Source of the DNA: Trebonia sp.
GTDB lineage: Bacteria; Actinomycetota; Actinomycetes; Streptosporangiales; Streptosporangiaceae
Reading direction: 5' to 3'
Assembly: GCA_030043595.1 (NCBI GenBank)
Contig: JASHXJ010000103.1
Coordinates: 1-5,123 of the forward strand
Length of the DNA stretch: 5,123 nucleotides
The notes beneath the pieces were generated by a model. It saw nothing but the letters and a program-made list of their open reading frames with translations. It was not told the origin of the DNA and did not search any database. Made by a program: the position numbers and the translations under genes. Positions 1-4,733 of the stretch are shown piece after piece; position 1 is the stretch's first letter, and every line of letters starts with the position of its first letter.

Positions 1-247
1 TGTCTATGACGGCGGTGCCGATCTCGATCCGGCTCGTCTTCGCGCCGATCGCGGCCAGCAGCGGAAACGGTGAGGCAAGCTGCCGCTCCCAGTGGTGGAC
101 CCGGACGAAAGCCCCGTCCGCGCCCATCTCCTCGCACCGCTGCGCGAGCTCGATCGTCTGCAGCAGCGCGTCAGCGGCGCTGCGCGTCCGCGACCCCAAT
201 ATGTCGCGCCAGTGCCCGAAGGACAGGAACCCGATCTTCTTTTTCAC
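1..247 (-). CDS. LLM-class flavin-dependent oxidoreductase, N-terminal part (runs off the left edge)
   Basis: The first 82 codons are visible. The protein opens with K-K-K-I-G-F-L-S-F-G-H-W, has R-V-H-H-W-E-R-Q at about residues 49-56, then S-P-F-P-L-L-A-A-I-G (59-68) and a T-S-R-I-E-I-G-T strand (71-78). This layout is typical of bacterial luciferase-like monooxygenases, which form a TIM barrel and oxidise organic substrates with reduced FMN or F420. The substrate cannot be told from this fragment. The GTG start at 247-245 is favoured because the conserved family N-terminus begins there and an in-frame TGA lies at 253-251. The only Shine-Dalgarno-like bases, GAGG at 252-249, are one base from the start, which is unusually close. 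The gene stands alone, about 300 bp downstream of the DUF397 gene. Family assignment is from remembered sequence patterns; it is confident for the superfamily, not for the subfamily. Confidence 0.88.
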   Translation of the reverse strand, partial: MKKKIGFLSFGHWRDILGSRTRSAADALLQTIELAQRCEEMGADGAFVRVHHWERQLASPFPLLAAIGAKTSRIEIGTAVID

Positions 248-380
248 ACCTCATGTCAGCGCCGGGGGCGCCGCACCGATTCCCGGACCCCGCTCCGGCC
301 CGCTCCCCTCACGTCACGCCACCGCCGCCGGAGATAACGGCAGGCATGAGGACGCCGTGGGCATGCACGGGCGGACCGGG

Positions 381-408
381 ATAATGCGGCCCAGTCTGCG
401 ACAGTAAA
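381..408 (-). promoter_or_regulatory. possible promoter for the oxidoreductase gene
   Basis: On the minus strand TTTACT (408-403) is followed after 16 bases by CATTAT (386-381). This resembles a weak sigma-70 pair and would give a leader of about 130 bases before the GTG at 247. The leader contains the small inverted repeats CCGGA/TCCGG (283-298) and GCGCC/GGCGC (259-271). The match is loose, and nothing else supports it. I see no gene in 250-508. Confidence 0.25.
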
Positions 409-508
409 GGTCAGATCGCGCGAACCCACTACCCCAGTGCCTAAGCCGAGTAGAAGGCGAATGACTCTCGGGTCGCGGAATATATGGACGGAAACCTCGT
501 GCCGCGTG

Positions 509-531
509 AAGAAAAGGCATATGTTATGCCC
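509..531 (-). terminator. rho-independent-type terminator after the DUF397 gene
   Basis: Reading the minus strand, GGCATA (530-525), loop ACA and TATGCC (521-516) form a perfect 6-bp stem, followed directly by TTTTCTT (515-509). It lies 16 bases after the DUF397 stop codon. Stem plus U-tract is the textbook intrinsic form, which is uncommon in high-GC actinomycetes. The stem is short and half A-U, so its strength is uncertain. Confidence 0.55.
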
Positions 532-546
532 ACCTGAACGTCACAC

Positions 547-789
547 CTAGGCGCGAACTGTGAATATTCCGCTACGCACGTCCGTGATAAAGGAGAGCCA
601 GAGCCCGGAGTTGAATCCGAGAACAGTACCCCCGGGCTGCGTGCTATCCCGGACGCGGACCAGGTCCCCCGCCGCGCTGGCGACTTCGACGCAGTTGCCG
701 TTGGCCAGGCTGCGCCTGCTCTTACGCCAAGCCCCGGCGCCCGCACCGTCACAGCCCTCTGTCGTACCCTCGCGCGCCAAGCGCAGCAT
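547..789 (-). CDS. DUF397 domain protein (partner of XRE/DUF5753 regulator)
   Basis: This 80-residue protein has the full DUF397 signature: W-R-K-S at 21-24, G-N-C-V-E-V-A at 31-37, V-R-V-R-D-S at 44-49, P-x-G-x-V-L-x-F at 52-59, then W64, F67 and V-R-x-G-x-F at 71-76. Such proteins are small, soluble and actinobacterial. They usually sit next to an XRE/DUF5753 regulator, as in the Scr1/Scr2 pair of Streptomyces coelicolor, and have been proposed to act with it as regulator and partner or as a toxin-antitoxin-like pair. The biochemical role is unsettled. The regulator here is upstream on the same strand but 249 bp away, which is more than usual. The start is uncertain: ATG at 789 touches its only ribosome-site-like sequence (GGAGA, 794-790), whereas TTG at 780 would be better spaced. 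The first 20 residues lie before the conserved domain. A hairpin with a U tract follows the gene. Confidence 0.87.
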   Translation of the reverse strand: MLRLAREGTTEGCDGAGAGAWRKSRRSLANGNCVEVASAAGDLVRVRDSTQPGGTVLGFNSGLWLSFITDVRSGIFTVRA

Positions 790-920
790 TCTCCATCACA
801 TCCCCATGCCCAAGCGGCCGGAACCGCGAACCCAGTTGGTTGAGCAACCCCCGCAGGACGCCCTGACCTGGTATGATGCTGCTGAGATGAGAGAGCGGGC
901 CCGGTTCTAGCGGTTGCCAG

Positions 921-940
921 GACCGAATTATTCCACGGTC
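921..940. repeat. inverted repeat GACCG-N10-CGGTC between regulator and DUF397 gene
   Basis: GACCG (921-925) and CGGTC (936-940) are perfect inverted arms around an AT-rich 10-base centre. On the minus strand a TTGACC hexamer overlaps one arm. With a partly similar repeat at 953-970, it may be a protein-binding site for the upstream XRE regulator or an RNA hairpin in the leader. There is no experimental or family support for either. Confidence 0.35.
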
Positions 941-952
941 AAGGGCGTGCTG

Positions 953-970
953 CTACTATATAGACAGTAG
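953..970 (-). promoter_or_regulatory. TATAGT box inside inverted repeat CTACT-N8-AGTAG
   Basis: On the minus strand TATAGT (960-955) is a good -10 hexamer. The best -35 is GCGACA at a long 19-base spacing, so the promoter call is weak. The box lies within the inverted arms CTACT (953-957) and AGTAG (966-970), a layout expected of an operator over a promoter. If real, it would give the DUF397 gene its own start of transcription about 165 bases upstream. The rest of 790-1038 holds no gene I can support. Confidence 0.3.
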
Positions 971-1038
971 GGAATGTTGTGTCGCCGGGGGGCCTCCCTG
1001 GGCCGGGTGACGGATTCAGGACGGATGCGGAAAAACGG

Positions 1039-1911
1039 TTAAGTCCAGACTTGTTCCGCGGTCCCTAGGATAAGCCGCCTAGTCTCGTCGGGTGACAACG
1101 ACGCTTTGGTGACCGCAGCGAAAAATTGCCGGTACATGAAAGTATCCGTCTCTCCTTCCACATACAATTCGCTCTTCAGGCTTTCCGTACAGACGACATC
1201 GCCCAGTTTGGCACCCTCATTCCCTGAGCTGAACCCGAAGATAACGAATGAGTCGGATACCGCCGCGCTGCCGCTGTGCAATGGCAGGATGCGCACATCT
1301 ATGTTGGGGAGCTCGGAAATCTCCACCAGGTGCCACAATTGAGCATGCATGACCTCGCGCCCGCCGATCGACCGCAAGAGGACGGCCTCGTCTATTACTG
1401 CGGAGAATTCAAGAGGTGGCCGTCGGGCGGTTAGGGCTTCCTGCCGGATTAGCCTGACCTGCTCGCGCCGCTCGAGGATGCTTGGCGGGGTTGGTACCGC
1501 TGACTGATAGCCGCTCAGAATGGCCCTTGTGTAGTCTGGCGTCTGCAGGAGACCCGGCACCACCCCGAGGTGCCAGTGAACCGCGGAGGATGCTTCCGCC
1601 TCGAGTCCGATGAACTCCCTGTACTCGGCAGGAAGCGCGTCTGAAAAGTCCTCCCACCAACCACGTTGGTTCGCCTCCTCGGCGAGAGCCAGGAGCTGAG
1701 CCGCGCGGGGTTCGGTGACACCGTAGTAGCCGAGCAGTTTCCTAACCTCATCCAGCGGGAAACTGGTGCGCCCGAGTTCATACCGGCTGATTTTTGCCGG
1801 CGACCATCGGAGCGCGCTGGCGACCTCGGTGCCCGTCCGATTACCGCGTAGCCGCCGCAGTTCGGCGGCGAGGCGTCGGCGCCGCACTGTGGGACTACCA
1901 GAGGTCGCCAC
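1039..1911 (-). CDS. XRE-family helix-turn-helix regulator with DUF5753 domain
   Basis: This 290-residue protein has an N-terminal helix-turn-helix at about 11-66. Helix 2 lies around T-G-T-E-V-A-S-A-L (26-34) and the recognition helix is S-P-A-K-I-S-R-Y-E-L-G-R (37-48), the usual actinobacterial form. The rest is DUF5753. It shows Y-R-E-F-I-G-L-E-A-E-A (97-107), V-P-G-L-L-Q-T-P-D-Y-T-R-A-I (118-131), E-R-R-E-Q-V-R-L (147-154), D-E-A-V-L-L-R (174-180), L-P-N-I-D-V-R-I-L-P-L (201-211) and V-V-C-T-E-S (239-244). The length is normal for the family. These are cytoplasmic DNA-binding regulators, often paired with a DUF397 protein. Members in Streptomyces affect development and antibiotic production, but the ligand is generally unknown. 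The GTG start is supported by GGGAGG at 1917-1922 with a 5-base spacer. The coding sequence appears less GC-rich than the lipoprotein and helicase genes, which could mean acquisition by transfer. Confidence 0.95.
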   Translation of the reverse strand: MATSGSPTVRRRRLAAELRRLRGNRTGTEVASALRWSPAKISRYELGRTSFPLDEVRKLLGYYGVTEPRAAQLLALAEEANQRGWWEDFSDALPAEYREFIGLEAEASSAVHWHLGVVPGLLQTPDYTRAILSGYQSAVPTPPSILERREQVRLIRQEALTARRPPLEFSAVIDEAVLLRSIGGREVMHAQLWHLVEISELPNIDVRILPLHSGSAAVSDSFVIFGFSSGNEGAKLGDVVCTESLKSELYVEGETDTFMYRQFFAAVTKASLSPDETRRLILGTAEQVWT

Positions 1912-1916
1912 GTCAA

Positions 1917-1922
1917 CCTCCC
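1917..1922 (-). promoter_or_regulatory. ribosome binding site fixing the GTG start of the XRE gene
   Basis: GGGAGG on the minus strand lies five bases before the GTG at 1911-1909. It decides for this start over later in-frame codons. A small inverted repeat GCTT-N5-AAGC (1928-1940) lies just upstream and could be an autoregulatory site, but it is too short to rely on. Confidence 0.75.
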
Positions 1923-2011
1923 ACGTCGCTTAGGCGAAGCACGGCAACAGTGTGTCATGGGAATACCCAACTAGCACGTGATCGTCACCAATAATTCGCA
2001 TGAAAGTCGTC

Positions 2012-2043
2012 CCGGAGTATTGATGAAAATTTCATGATACCGG
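2012..2043. repeat. 32-bp imperfect inverted repeat, AT-rich core
   Basis: The left arm reads CCGG-AG-TAT-TG-ATGAAA and the right arm TTTCAT-G-ATACCGG, around a single central A. The core ATGAAA-A-TTTCAT (2023-2035) is perfect, and the outer CCGG/TATs pair once two small offsets are allowed. It lies about 100 bp upstream of the XRE start and is unusually AT-rich for this genome. It may be an operator for the divergent region; an end of a small mobile element is less likely. Confidence 0.5.
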
Positions 2044-2086
2044 AAGATGGTCCTAGGCAAAGCTTCTGAACACCGAGGGGCTGCCA

Positions 2087-2132
2087 TGGAGACCAGAGGC
2101 GGAAGTAAGCCGGTCTCCAACAGCGTTGTTGG
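2087..2132. repeat. two overlapping hairpins sharing one arm end
   Basis: Hairpin 1 has arms TGGAGACC (2087-2094) and GGTCTCCA (2112-2119), with an inner GGC/GCC pairing (2098-2100 with 2109-2111). Hairpin 2 has arms CCAACA (2117-2122) and TGTTGG (2127-2132) around the tetraloop GCGT. They share CCA at 2117-2119, so in RNA they would compete at their edges. This could be part of a structured transcript; function unknown. Confidence 0.4.
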
Positions 2133-2561
2133 GCCGACCGTCGTGATAGCTTGCGCGGGCTACCCGCACCGCGTGATGCGTCACATAGGCTGCCTGTGCA
2201 TCGGGCACTTCCTGGCAAGCGCTCGATTCGGCGCGCGCCGTCATTCCGCTCGCGCGCGCGCTCCGCCGCATGCCATGGTACGACGACAAACTCTTCCCCG
2301 GGCCGCAAAAACGGCGCGGCCGATGCGCCCACATCGACCGCGCCAGAACGAACACCAGACCCGTGAAGAGGTCTTAGCTGTGGCTAGTCACGTTACCCGC
2401 TATCCGGGGATATGCCTACCCCCTGGCCTGATTATCTGGGACATCCGGATCATCGGGACTCCTGGGACCCGGCAGCAGATCCTGGTGGCCGCGCATGCGA
2501 ACGCTCGCTGGCCCTCTCAACACGAGTCGGTGTGCCTCATCCGAGAGACGGTTAAGCCGCC

Positions 2562-2567
2562 AGGAGA
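2562..2567 (+). promoter_or_regulatory. ribosome binding site of the 60-residue membrane protein
   Basis: AGGAGA lies five bases before the ATG at 2573. It makes this the start rather than the upstream in-frame ATG at 2495, which would add 26 low-complexity residues with no ribosome site. Confidence 0.75.
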
Positions 2568-2572
2568 GACAC

Positions 2573-2755
2573 ATGCCAACTCCAGCTCCCCAGCCGCAGG
2601 ACAGTCAGGCGATCATCGTGGTCGTCTTGATCCTTGCCTGTCTCTGCGTCGTCTACTGGCGCACGGCGCTGCGGGTGATCGCGATTATCCTCATCGCGTT
2701 CGCCATCTACGGCGTGATCGCAGGACTGCACGGCCTGCACCACGTCATCGGATAA
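2573..2755 (+). CDS. small two-helix membrane protein, unknown function
   Basis: This 60-residue protein has a short polar Pro/Gln-rich N-terminus (1-12), a hydrophobic helix at about 13-28 (I-I-V-V-V-L-I-L-A-C-L-C-V-V), a short W-R-T-A-L-R turn (29-34) and a second helix at about 35-51. It ends in a His-containing tail, G-L-H-G-L-H-H-V-I-G. The positive turn between the helices suggests a hairpin with the turn in the cytoplasm and both ends outside; this is inference from charge. Cys23 and Cys25 lie in the first helix. I cannot assign it to a named family, though similar short membrane proteins are common as hypotheticals in actinomycetes. The AGGAGA site is well placed. A large palindrome follows 24 bases after the stop, then a leader ORF and a 121-residue protein on the same strand, so the two may form one module. 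Confidence 0.75.
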   Translation: MPTPAPQPQDSQAIIVVVLILACLCVVYWRTALRVIAIILIAFAIYGVIAGLHGLHHVIG

Positions 2756-2760
2756 CGCAG

Positions 2761-2794
2761 GGCCGGATCAGCGCCCGTCGGCTGATACCGGGCC
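2761..2794 (+). repeat. alternative hairpin competing with the palindromic terminator
   Basis: GGCCGGATCAGC (2761-2772) can pair with GCTGATACCGGGCC (2781-2794), leaving two single-base bulges and the loop GCCCGTCG. The second of these segments is also the left arm of the palindrome at 2780-2811. The first segment is thus a near copy of the right arm. The two stems cannot form together, as in terminator/antiterminator switches. The palindrome stem is the stronger. Confidence 0.45.
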
Positions 2795-2811
2795 GCGGCC
2801 CGGTATCAGCC
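2780..2811. terminator. perfect 32-bp palindrome, probable I-shaped terminator
   Basis: The arms GGCTGATACCGGGCC (2780-2794) and GGCCCGGTATCAGCC (2797-2811) flank a GC centre. The symmetry continues one more pair outwards (2779/2812) and then through a G-U and two further pairs to 2776/2815. No U tract follows, as is usual for GC-rich actinobacterial terminators. It follows the 60-residue gene by 24 bases. Being a perfect palindrome, it could also be a DNA-binding site or form a cruciform. Confidence 0.6.
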
Positions 2812-2845
2812 GGCGCGCCGTCTCGTATCGTGTATGTAAGCCTTC

Positions 2846-2865
2846 CGTCCGGGCGCGCCCGGACG
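2846..2865. repeat. perfect 20-bp palindrome ahead of the leader ORF
   Basis: CGTCCGGGCG and its reverse complement CGCCCGGACG meet at the centre without a spacer. It ends 20 bases before the GAGGAG ribosome site at 2886-2891. It may be an operator, a second terminator stem or a leader hairpin. Its position between a gene and a strong ribosome site suits transcription or translation control. Confidence 0.5.
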
Positions 2866-2885
2866 ACCCCCGTCGGTAGTCCCTC

Positions 2886-2891
2886 GAGGAG
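2886..2891 (+). promoter_or_regulatory. strong ribosome site belonging to the leader ORF
   Basis: GAGGAG lies four bases before the ATG at 2896. It is 15 bases from GTG 2907 and 42 from GTG 2934, so it fits the short leader ORF rather than the 121-residue protein directly. Confidence 0.55.
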
Positions 2892-2895
2892 ACTG

Positions 2896-2937
2896 ATGCC
2901 AGTCCCGTGCGAATTCGCCACCATGGCGGACGCGTGA
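2896..2937 (+). CDS. putative 13-residue leader peptide ORF, overlapping the next start
   Basis: The codons read M-P-V-P-C-E-F-A-T-M-A-D-A and end in TGA at 2935-2937. This overlaps the GTG at 2934-2936 in the four bases GTGA, the usual sign of translational coupling. The ORF has the best ribosome site of the region. It shows no run of a regulated amino acid, so it is not an amino-acid attenuator of the classic kind. Alternatively, the ribosome site serves the GTG at 2907 at poor spacing and this ORF is chance. Confidence 0.4.
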   Translation: MPVPCEFATMADA

Positions 2938-3299
2938 CCGAGCTAGCGAGCACGATGACACCGTGCGAGCTCGCCAGCCAGGCGGCGCACGCGATCCGCG
3001 TGCTGAACGAGCTGACGCACGGCGGGGGCGAGCTCAGCAGCCCCGGCGACGTCCGCGACATCGTCGCGAGCCTCGAACTGGTCGGCCAGGGACTGCCCCA
3101 GCTATGCGAGCAGCTGGCCAGGTTCCTGGTCATCAAGCAGGAGGACGGGCAGCTCGCGCACGCCTGCGGCCTGGAAGTGGACGAGTCCGTGACCGAGGTG
3201 ATCGAGGCCCTCGCGGCGGCCGGCCAGGCGGCGGACATGATGACCGCGGCGCTGAGCGAAGCCCGCGGCGCGTCCGCGACCCTGATTCCGCCGCGTTAG
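2934..3299 (+). CDS. helical protein of about 121 residues, unknown function
   Basis: The protein is mostly alpha-helical and acidic. It has a first helix around residues 9-28, a G-G-G-E-L-S-S-P-G-D-V turn (30-40), a helix with L-V-G-Q-G-L-P-Q-L-C-E-Q-L-A (49-62), and a long final helix rich in Ala, Glu and Met (84-111). It has no signal peptide or membrane segment and three cysteines (11, 58, 78). It resembles short actinomycete hypotheticals with a P-G-D-V turn and a L-P-Q-L helix, but I know no function. The start is a choice. GTG 2934 overlaps the stop of a 13-codon leader ORF and is preferred; GTG 2907 adds nine basic residues, and ATG 2955 lacks a ribosome site. Its 3' end faces the lipoprotein gene at a distance of 27 bases. 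Confidence 0.72.
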   Translation: MTELASTMTPCELASQAAHAIRVLNELTHGGGELSSPGDVRDIVASLELVGQGLPQLCEQLARFLVIKQEDGQLAHACGLEVDESVTEVIEALAAAGQAADMMTAALSEARGASATLIPPR

Positions 3300-3310
3300 C
3301 GAGCACGTAG

Positions 3311-3341
3311 CTGCCGGGCCGGACCTTCAGGCGGCCAGCAG
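3311..3341. terminator. possible shared stem between convergent genes
   Basis: CTGC (3311-3314) pairs with GCAG (3338-3341) and GGCCG (3317-3321) with CGGCC (3332-3336) around a 10-base loop, with a small internal bulge. It spans the 27-base gap and the end of the lipoprotein gene, so it could end transcripts from both sides. There is no U tract, and chance stems are common at this GC content. Confidence 0.3.
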
Positions 3342-4613
3342 CGGGGTGAAGGGCGTCCAGGTCCGGCCGGAGTCGGTCGTCTCGTACATCGCGGGCGGCG
3401 CAGCACCTGGCGCGTCGCCACCGGGCATCCAGGCGAAGCCGGTCAGCGGGCTGACGAAGTCGATGGTGGCTCCGAACTGGGTGAACTGCGTCCCCTGTGG
3501 AACCGCCGACCAGGTCCGGCCGCCGTCCGAGGTCGTGTAGAAAACGCTGCCGACCGAGCCTTGCGAGCCGGCCGAGACCAGCACACCGCGCGCTGGGCCG
3601 AAGAACTTGAGCTGCGGGTACCTCCCTGCTCCGGCAGGCAGCGAGACGGGCTGCCACGTCTGCCCGAGATCCTGGCTGACCAGCAGGGTCGGCGTGCCTT
3701 CCGCGGGAGCCACGGTCAGGAACCCGGTGTCGCCGGAGAACTGCGGCCCGGACATGGAACACCCGCTGTCGCCGCAGATGCCGGCCGGAAGCGGCAGCGG
3801 CTGGGGCGTCCACGTGACACCGCCGTCCCGGCTGACCAGGAGCTCGCCGGAAAGTCCGACGGTGCACGTACTGGTCAGCCAGCCCGCCGCCGTGGACGCG
3901 AACGTGATCGCCCTCTTGTCACACGTGGCCGGAAGTCCGGCGGTGCTCTTACTGAGCCATGGCGGGGACTGAGCGGTGAGCGACCAGTGCGCTCCGCCGT
4001 CGGTCGTCCGGTACACCTGGACCGGGTTCTTGTCCATCGCCGCGCCCTCGCTGATCAGCAGCCAGCCGTGATCGCGGTCCGCGAAGTTCAGCGCGCTCGC
4101 GTACCCGGGAGCAATGACGGGCGGTGACTCGGTCCAGGTCCGGCCGCCGTTGTCCGTGGCGAACACGTCAGTCGGACCCACGGTCGACGCGATCTGCTTC
4201 CCGGCGTTCACCGCGAGGTAGGCACGGGTACCGCTGACCGTGTACAGGGCCTCGGTCGTCGACGGACTGGCAAGCAGCTGGCGGGCGGCGGGCGGGGTGA
4301 CGTCCGTCCAGGCCCGTGCCCCGTCCGTGGTGCGAGCGAGCCGCAAGGGCGGGCTGGCCGAGGTAGCTCCGGGGTTGGCCGGGTAATACAGCGCCCACCC
4401 AGTGCTCGCCGTGCTCATCTGCACCGACTGCAGCCACAGCGGCTCACCAGCCGACCCGGTGGCCGGACCCGTCGGAGCCGACGCAGCCGCCGCGGCGGAT
4501 GTCGCTGGTTCGCTGGCGGGCCTGGGACCGGAGCTGCTGGCGCTCGTGCAGCCGGCCACCAGCACCATCACGGCGACCCAGGACCACGCCATCGAGCCAC
4601 GCCAAGCAGGCAT
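3327..4613 (-). CDS. secreted lipoprotein with seven Asp-box (BNR) repeats, beta-propeller
   Basis: This 428-residue protein begins with a lipoprotein signal peptide: R5, hydrophobic stretch 9-20, lipobox V-A-G-C with lipidated Cys22. An Ala/Ser/Pro-rich linker follows to about 56, so the domain is held outside the membrane. Seven Asp-boxes of the form S/T-x-D-x-G-x-T-W lie at about 95-102 (degenerate), 153-160, 203-210, 261-268, 313-320, 361-368 and 412-419. They are about 50 residues apart, each preceded by a G-W/F/V-type strand. This spacing fits a seven-bladed propeller of the sialidase/Ycf48/sortilin-like repeat class. No sialidase catalytic set is evident, so binding is more likely than hydrolysis. 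Cys231/Cys250 and Cys280/Cys285 could form disulfides. The ATG is preceded by GAGGAG (4619-4624) at a 5-base spacing. The function of the family in actinomycetes is unknown. Confidence 0.9.
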   Translation of the reverse strand: MPAWRGSMAWSWVAVMVLVAGCTSASSSGPRPASEPATSAAAAASAPTGPATGSAGEPLWLQSVQMSTASTGWALYYPANPGATSASPPLRLARTTDGARAWTDVTPPAARQLLASPSTTEALYTVSGTRAYLAVNAGKQIASTVGPTDVFATDNGGRTWTESPPVIAPGYASALNFADRDHGWLLISEGAAMDKNPVQVYRTTDGGAHWSLTAQSPPWLSKSTAGLPATCDKRAITFASTAAGWLTSTCTVGLSGELLVSRDGGVTWTPQPLPLPAGICGDSGCSMSGPQFSGDTGFLTVAPAEGTPTLLVSQDLGQTWQPVSLPAGAGRYPQLKFFGPARGVLVSAGSQGSVGSVFYTTSDGGRTWSAVPQGTQFTQFGATIDFVSPLTGFAWMPGGDAPGAAPPAMYETTDSGRTWTPFTPLLAA

Positions 4614-4618
4614 CGCCT

Positions 4619-4624
4619 CTCCTC
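4619..4624 (-). promoter_or_regulatory. ribosome binding site of the lipoprotein gene
   Basis: GAGGAG on the minus strand, five bases from ATG 4613, supports this start. The second Met (residue 8) would also leave a usable signal peptide but has no such site. No convincing promoter is visible in 4625-4729, so the gene may be read from within or beyond the helicase gene. Confidence 0.7.
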
Positions 4625-4675
4625 GTCAGGTTTCCCCGCATTCTGAGACGGCCGACGGGATCGGGCGGTTGCGGG

Positions 4676-4733
4676 CGGCTCGCGGTCAGCGCGGATCGCG
4701 GTCAGCGGCTCGCCGTCAGCGGCTCGCGACTAG
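4676..4733. repeat. 14-bp tandem repeat, four copies, last one contains the helicase stop
   Basis: On the plus strand the copies are CGGCTCGCGGTCAG (4676-4689), CGGATCGCGGTCAG (4692-4705, after a CG insert), CGGCTCGCCGTCAG (4706-4719) and a diverged CGGCTCGCGACTAG (4720-4733). The TAG stop of the helicase (minus, 4732-4730) lies in the last copy. All copies run in the same direction, so this is not a terminator stem. It may be a slippage-prone microsatellite or repeated binding site. Confidence 0.75.

Larger units (their letters stand above)
1923..2560. other. long intergenic region without a supportable gene, rich in inverted repeats
   Basis: Between the XRE gene and the small membrane protein gene I find no reading frame with a ribosome site and a recognisable product. 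The region must hold the XRE promoter (minus) and probably the promoter of the 60-residue gene (plus). No clear -35/-10 pair stands out for either. TTGGTG (1995-1990) and GGGTAT, 17 bases apart on the minus strand, are a poor candidate. The stretch contains inverted repeats at 2012-2043, 2087-2132, 2155-2167, 2173-2184 and 2357-2374, and alternating CG runs at 2229-2240 and 2251-2261. It could carry a non-coding RNA, operators or decayed genes. Confidence 0.5.

Noticed and set aside
6..407. Plus-strand open frame opposite the oxidoreductase
   Set aside because: The minus strand encodes a clear LLM-class N-terminus; the plus frame is low-complexity with no ribosome site.
806..910. Plus-strand ORF of 34 residues between the regulator and DUF397 gene
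   Set aside because: No ribosome site and no recognisable family, in a gap better explained as regulatory DNA.
1985..2332. Minus-strand open frame of 115 codons
   Set aside because: No ribosome site, and the frame crosses the inverted repeats at 2012-2132. The first 40 codons look mildly coding-like, but I recognise no family.
2270..2377. Plus-strand ORF of 35 residues starting M-P-W-Y-D-D-K
   Set aside because: The composition is plausible but there is no ribosome site and no recognisable match.
2768..2830. Same peptide R-R-L-I-P-G-R-G-P-V-S-A readable on both strands
   Set aside because: This is simply the consequence of the perfect palindrome at 2780-2811, not evidence of coding.
2047..2937. 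Open frame of 296 codons on the plus strand
   Set aside because: There is no ribosome site, its composition is basic and low-complexity, and it runs through the better-supported 60-residue gene and both palindromes in another frame. Its last 13 codons coincide with the leader ORF. The section at 2380-2530 has moderately coding-like third positions, so a fragment of a decayed gene is not fully excluded.
3133..3867. Long minus-strand frame overlapping the lipoprotein 3' end
   Set aside because: Arg/Ala/Pro-rich shadow of the lipoprotein gene, whose signal peptide and seven repeats are unambiguous.
4676..4733. CRISPR-like array
   Set aside because: The copies are 14 bp, directly adjacent and without spacers, so it is a simple tandem repeat.
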